Assembly: GCF_020873895.1 (NCBI RefSeq)
Contig: NZ_JAHWGT010000054.1
Location: forward strand, 1-33,215
Length of the DNA: 33,215 nt
Origin: Streptomyces sp. DH12
GTDB lineage: Bacteria > Actinomycetota > Actinomycetes > Streptomycetales > Streptomycetaceae
Direction: 5' to 3'
Positions within the stretch are counted from its first letter, which is position 1. Each line of letters opens with the position of its first letter. The position numbers were made by a program, and so were the translations under genes. This document shows positions 29,140-33,215 of the stretch, piece by piece. The notes beneath the pieces are model-generated. The model saw nothing but the letters and a program-made list of their open reading frames with translations, had not been told where the DNA came from and searched no databases.

Positions 29140-29199
29140 GGCCACCGGACCTGCGACCACCGGGACTTCGGACGCCGGACTCGCGGCCACCGGACCTCG
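29140..29199. repeat. Four imperfect 15-bp tandem repeats
   Basis: Units of 15 bp: ggccaccggacctgc (29140), gaccaccgggacttc (29155), ggacgccggactcgc (29170) and ggccaccggacctcg (29185). The first and last share 13 identical bases. They lie in the 103-bp gap between the convergent regulator and ABC genes. Confidence 0.75.
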
Positions 29200-29218
29200 T
29201 GGGGCCGGCCCGGTCACC

Positions 29219-31009
29219 TCAGACCGGCGAGACACCCACCAGGTCGCGGTAGAGCGGCGACACCTCCAGCAGGGCCTCGTGCGGGGCGCACGCCGACCGT
29301 GTCCCGTCCAGTACCAGCACGCGGTCCGCCCGTACGGCCGAGGACAGTCGGTGGGCGACGACGACCAGGGTGCCGGGACGTGCCGCGAGCGTGCGCTCCG
29401 CGTGCTCCTCCGTGTCCGGGTCGAGGTGGCAGGTCGCCTCGTCCAGGAGGAGCAGGGGAGCGGGGGAGAGGTGGGCCCGCCCGAGCGCCAGGTGCTGCCG
29501 CTCGCCCTGCGACAGCGCGGACGGGTCGACCGTGGCGTCCAGGCCGCCGAGCCGCCGTACCAGCGGGCCGAGGCGCAGCGCCTCCACCGTCGCCCCGACG
29601 TCGCCGGGGGGCGCGTCCGGCCGCAGGTAGCGGAGGTTGTCGCGGACGGTGCCGCTGAAGACGTACGCCTCCTGGGGCAGCAGGGCGCGGCGCGGGTCGG
29701 GTCCGGGCGGGCCGCCCGGCCGGGCCGGGGCACCGGCGACCAGCACGGTGCCGCCGGACGGGGCGAGCACCCCGGCGAGGACGGCCAGGAGCGTGGACTT
29801 GCCCATGCCGCTGGGGCCCACGACCGCCAGGTGCTCCCCGGGCTCCACCACGAGGTCCAGCCCGTCGAGGACCGGGCGCGCCCGAGGGCCGTAGGCGAAG
29901 GTGACCCCGCGCAGCTCGGCCGCGGCCGAGGACCCTGCGGCGCCCTGCCGCGCACCGCCGCCGGTGCGCGCCCCCGGCTGTTCCACCGGGCGGGCGGGGG
30001 CCGGTGACGGGGTGTCCCCCGGCAGGGCCGGCTCGGAGGTGCCGAACCGGTCGAGCACCACCACCAGCCGGGTGCCCGCCGCGCCCAGGGCGCTCATCAG
30101 GGCGTGGACCGCCGGCAGCAGCGACTGGACCAGGTAGGTGAGCGCTCCCAGCAGCGTGCCCGCGGTGACCCCCCGCGCCAGCAGCCACGGCGTCGCCACC
30201 ACCAGGGCGACGACGGGCAGCCTCCCCGCCGCCCCCAGGGCGAGGGTCCGCACCCCCGCCCAGCGGGCCAACCGGCGGGCCAGGCGCTCCTCCGCGGCGA
30301 CGAGCCCGCCCACCTCCTCGGCGACCGACCGCCGTCCCCCGCACGCCACGACGTCCCGCAGCCCCGCGCCGACGGCGCCGACCTCGGCCGACAGCGCCTC
30401 GTCGGTGTCCAGGAAGGCGCGCTGCGCCGCGGCCATCGGCGCGAGCGTCGCGAGGAACAGGCCCAGCCCCAGCACCAGCGGCGGCAGGACGACCAGCACC
30501 AGCGCGGGCGCGAGGGAGGCCATGCCCAGCAGCGCCCCGAGCGCGGTGAAGAGGAACGACCGCCCGGCGAGGACGAGCCCCGCGAAGCCGTCCCTGGCCA
30601 TCTCCGTCTGGTGGACGAGCCGGGACACCGCCGCCGCGCCGTCGCCCGCCGTGCCGCCGGCGCGCGCCGGGCCGGCGACCGCCGAGGCCAGTGCCCGCGC
30701 CACCGCACGGCGCACCAGGCCGTCGCGCAGCGGCTCGACGAGCTCGGCGAGCCCGGCGAAGACCCCGCGCATCGCCAGGCCGCCGACCAGCGCCGCGCCC
30801 GCGGCGACCGACAGCCACAGCAGCCCGGTGCCGGGACGCCCGGCGAGGAACCCGTCGTCCAGGGCGCGGGCCACCCCGTACCCCAGGAAGAAGGTCTGCG
30901 CGGACTCCAGCAGGGACCAGCCGGTCAGGACCAGGAGCGCGCGTCGCCGGCGCAGCAGGAACCGGCGGGCCTGGGGTGCGAGGCGGCGCAGCGCCCCCCG
31001 CCCCTTCAC
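29219..31009 (-). CDS. ABC exporter half-transporter, catalytic NBD subunit
   Basis: 596 aa. GTG 31009 overlaps the upstream ABC stop as GTGA. An N-terminal six-helix export domain (about 18-320) is followed by a Pro/Gly linker and an ATPase: Walker A GPSGMGKS (398-405), Q-loop LLPQ (Gln446), signature LSQGE (499-503, deviating from LSGGQ), Walker B LLLLDEATCHLD with catalytic Glu524 and switch His in VVAHRLSS. With the upstream gene it should form a heterodimeric exporter of lipids, peptides or drugs; the substrate cannot be told. It ends 103 bp from the convergent regulator gene. Confidence 0.9.
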   Translation of the reverse strand: MKGRGALRRLAPQARRFLLRRRRALLVLTGWSLLESAQTFFLGYGVARALDDGFLAGRPGTGLLWLSVAAGAALVGGLAMRGVFAGLAELVEPLRDGLVRRAVARALASAVAGPARAGGTAGDGAAAVSRLVHQTEMARDGFAGLVLAGRSFLFTALGALLGMASLAPALVLVVLPPLVLGLGLFLATLAPMAAAQRAFLDTDEALSAEVGAVGAGLRDVVACGGRRSVAEEVGGLVAAEERLARRLARWAGVRTLALGAAGRLPVVALVVATPWLLARGVTAGTLLGALTYLVQSLLPAVHALMSALGAAGTRLVVVLDRFGTSEPALPGDTPSPAPARPVEQPGARTGGGARQGAAGSSAAAELRGVTFAYGPRARPVLDGLDLVVEPGEHLAVVGPSGMGKSTLLAVLAGVLAPSGGTVLVAGAPARPGGPPGPDPRRALLPQEAYVFSGTVRDNLRYLRPDAPPGDVGATVEALRLGPLVRRLGGLDATVDPSALSQGERQHLALGRAHLSPAPLLLLDEATCHLDPDTEEHAERTLAARPGTLVVVAHRLSSAVRADRVLVLDGTRSACAPHEALLEVSPLYRDLVGVSPV

Positions 31010-32979
31010 CGGCCCGCCCCGCGGCCCGCTCCCGCCGCGCCCCCGGGCGGCGCGGCGCCCGCCGACGGCTCCCCGGCTGCCACCACCTCCGGACCCTCCG
31101 CCTCCGCCCCCTCCACCGGCAGCCGGGGCCCGCACGTCGTCCCGGTCACGTCCCCGACCGCCTCCCCGATCACCTCTGCGCACGCCTCCGCGCACGTCGA
31201 CCCGGTCCCGCCCCCGCGCCCCCCGGCTCCGGCGGGCCCGTCGGAGCCCGACGGGTCCCGTACGGCGAACACCGCCCGGTACTCCGGGTCCCGCCACAGC
31301 GCGGCGTGCGCCCCGACCGCCCGTACGCGTCCCTCCTCCAGCCACACCACCAGGTCGGCGCGGGCGGCGGAGGACAGCCGGTGCGCGACGACGAGCCGGG
31401 TACCGGGGCGCACGTCACGGGCGAGCGCCCGCTCGACCTCCCGCTCGGTGACCGTGTCGAGGCTCGACGTGGCATCGTCCAGGATCAGCAGCCGGCCCGT
31501 GTGCGCGAACGCCCGTGCCAAGCCCAGGCGTTGCAGTTCGCCGCCGGACAGCGGCGCCCGGTCGGTCGGCGTGTCGTACCCGGCGGGCAGCCGCTCGACG
31601 AAGCCGTCGGCGCCGGCTGCCCGCGCGGCCGCGCGCAGCGCCCCGTCCGGGGGCGTGTCCACCCCGAACGCCAACGCGTCGCCGACCGTCGCGCCGAACA
31701 GCGCCGGGCGTGCGAACGCGTACCCGACCTCCCGGCGCAGGCACGCCTCGCCGAGGGAGTCCAGCCGGACCCCGTCCAGCAGCACCTCGCCCGCGTCGGG
31801 GTCGGTGAGCCGCCCCGCGACGCTCGCGAACACCGACTTGCCGGCGCCCGAACGGCCCACCACGGCCACCCGGGCGCCTCCCGGCAGTACGACGTCCACG
31901 TCCCGCAGGACGGCGGCGCCGTCGCGCTCCACCGACACGCCGCGGAGCTCCACCGTGCCCGGGCCGCCCGCCGGCAACGCCCCGTCCCCGTACGGCAGGG
32001 GCGGCAGCCCCAGCGGCTCGGCCACGCGGCGGGCGGCGGCGCGGCCGCGGACCAGGGCGCCGAGCAGCCCGGCCACCGCGCCCACGCCCGCGGCGAGCGC
32101 GGCGTACCGCGACACCGCCAGCAGCTCGCCCACGCCGATGGCCCCGGACGCCAGGCGCAGCCCGCCCACGGCGAGGACCAGGCACACCAGCAGCGGCAGC
32201 AGCACCCCGCTGCGGGCCACCGCCCGGCCGTACACCCGCCACATCCGCCGTCCCTCACGGGCCAGTTCGGGCAGCGGTTCGAGGACGCGCCGCCGCTCGT
32301 GGGCCGCCGTACCCGCGGCGGCGACGGTCCGCGCCCCGGCGAGTGCCTCCACCAGGCGCGCGGCGATCCGCGACTGCGCCGCCTGGTAGTGCCGGACGCT
32401 GTCGGAGGAGTCGGCCGCGAAGGCGCGCAGCAGCAGCCACAGCGCCGGGACGCCGGCGAGGAAGGCGGCGCCGGTCCGCCAGTCGATGAGGAACAGCGCG
32501 ACCAGCCCGCCCAGCGGAGGCAGGACCGAGGCGGCGGTCGCCGCGGCGCCGGCGGGCACGGTGCCCGCCTCCGCGGCGTTGGCGGTCAGCCGGGTCGCGA
32601 GGTCGCCGGGCGGGAACCGGGCGGCGTCGTGCGGTGCGGCCCGCAGCAGCCCCGCCACGCCCCGGATGCGCAGCCTGCGCGTCGTCCGGGCGTTGGTGAC
32701 GCCGGTCAGCTGGGCGACGGCGGCGTCGAGGAAGAGGTCGGCCGTGATGAGCGCCGCGCACAGCGCGGTCCAGCGCGCCGCCCGGTCGTCGCCGGCGAGC
32801 AGCAGGTCGAGGGTGCGGCCGAGGACGGCCGGTTCGGCGAGGGTGGCGGCGGCGGAGGCGAGGGAGCAGAGCAGGAGGGCCGCGGTGTGCCCGGCGCTGT
32901 GCCGGAGCGCCCCGCGGAGCATCCGGTCGGCGGTGCGGGCGGGGTCCGGCGGCGGCAGCGGTGTGCGCTCGGCTGGCAT
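31006..32979 (-). CDS. ABC exporter half-transporter, degenerate NBD subunit
   Basis: 657 aa from ATG 32979, with AAGGAG upstream; a longer in-frame start at 33066 adds a basic leader and is less likely. Export domain about 25-310, then the ATPase: Walker A GRSGAGKS (375-382), signature LSGGE (477-481), Walker B LLILDDATSSLD and His533 (VAHRLSS). The catalytic glutamate is aspartate (Asp502), and the Q-loop Gln position appears to be Ala423 (AFARPALF). This marks the weak-site partner of a heterodimer. After about residue 577 comes an 80-residue Gly/Ala/Glu-rich tail with several Cys, unusual for the family. Confidence 0.9.
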   Translation of the reverse strand: MPAERTPLPPPDPARTADRMLRGALRHSAGHTAALLLCSLASAAATLAEPAVLGRTLDLLLAGDDRAARWTALCAALITADLFLDAAVAQLTGVTNARTTRRLRIRGVAGLLRAAPHDAARFPPGDLATRLTANAAEAGTVPAGAAATAASVLPPLGGLVALFLIDWRTGAAFLAGVPALWLLLRAFAADSSDSVRHYQAAQSRIAARLVEALAGARTVAAAGTAAHERRRVLEPLPELAREGRRMWRVYGRAVARSGVLLPLLVCLVLAVGGLRLASGAIGVGELLAVSRYAALAAGVGAVAGLLGALVRGRAAARRVAEPLGLPPLPYGDGALPAGGPGTVELRGVSVERDGAAVLRDVDVVLPGGARVAVVGRSGAGKSVFASVAGRLTDPDAGEVLLDGVRLDSLGEACLRREVGYAFARPALFGATVGDALAFGVDTPPDGALRAAARAAGADGFVERLPAGYDTPTDRAPLSGGELQRLGLARAFAHTGRLLILDDATSSLDTVTEREVERALARDVRPGTRLVVAHRLSSAARADLVVWLEEGRVRAVGAHAALWRDPEYRAVFAVRDPSGSDGPAGAGGRGGGTGSTCAEACAEVIGEAVGDVTGTTCGPRLPVEGAEAEGPEVVAAGEPSAGAAPPGGAAGAGRGAGR

Positions 32980-33215
32980 GGCGGGCGGCTCCTTCCTCCT
33001 CCGGCTTCCCCCTCCGGCCGGTACGGGCCCGGGACGGCGGGTCCGGACGGTCCGGACGGGTGCCACCGCACGGAAGGCCGCGTGGCGGCCGTACGGGGCC
33101 GGGAGGGCCGGGCGGGGCGTACGGGTCGTGGGCGCGTGCGCCCGGGCACCCGCACGGCCGCGTACGTGTACGGGTACGGGAGCAGGGCCGCGGCCCCCGT
33201 AGGACCCCCCCCCGG
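32980..33215. other. Right-edge intergenic region
   Basis: Upstream region of the ABC operon, running off the window. It holds the ribosome site near 32990 and GTACG-type repetition (33110-33180). No gene is supported. Confidence 0.4.

Noticed and set aside
1-33215. CRISPR array, insertion sequence, tRNA or rRNA genes
   Set aside because: No spaced repeats, transposase motifs, cloverleaf-forming segments or rRNA-like sequence were found on either strand.

Overview
The window reads as a chromosomal segment of a Streptomyces-type actinomycete. The GC content is very high, GTG starts are common, genes are often joined by 4-base GTGA or ATGA overlaps, and the gene types (WhiB-like protein, Streptomyces-style gas-vesicle cluster, Tat-exported flavoprotein, PAS-PP2C phosphatase, fused ModBC) fit that group. 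No rRNA, tRNA, CRISPR array, insertion sequence or phage gene was seen. All functions are read by eye from motifs and remembered family members; no database search was run.

Left part (1-6726): a Tat-exported BBE-type flavoprotein and a FUSC-family membrane protein lie on the minus strand. Next come a small disordered His/Asp-rich protein and a lipoprotein on the plus strand, the latter with an apparently broken start. A minus-strand Orn/Lys/Arg decarboxylase follows. A gene-free stretch of about 720 bp (6727-7446) carries an 8-bp GC-rich tandem repeat.

Centre (7447-13461): the minus strand holds a compact gas-vesicle operon in the order gvpO-A-F-G-J-L-S-K, mostly translationally coupled. A strong hairpin separates it from a GlsB/YeaQ-type stress membrane protein. 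A divergent WhiB-like gene follows, then a K+/H+ antiporter pair (TrkA-C subunit plus CPA2 transporter, KhtTU-like).

Middle right (13591-20763): an M1 aminopeptidase N lies divergent from a YciO/Sua5-type gene that looks leaderless. Then come a YjbR-like gene and an overlapping three-gene module (RsbQ-like hydrolase, PAS-PP2C phosphatase, STAS anti-anti-sigma factor) that looks like an energy-stress input to a partner-switching sigma system. Divergent from it is a membrane protein with a MazF/PemK-like cytoplasmic domain.

Right part (20853-33215): a secreted pectate lyase-pectin methylesterase fusion sits downstream of a molybdate locus (HTH-TOBE regulator, ModA, ModBC fusion). Next are a SAM methyltransferase and a divergent dienelactone-hydrolase-like protein lacking the nucleophile, then a NarL-type regulator lacking the acidic pair of its receiver domain. 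The window ends with a heterodimeric ABC exporter with one degenerate ATP site.

The observations most worth following are the RsbQ-P-V module, the membrane-tethered MazF-like protein, the frameshifted lipoprotein start, the pseudo-enzyme and pseudo-receiver calls, the asymmetric ABC pair, and several short tandem repeats and leaderless promoters.
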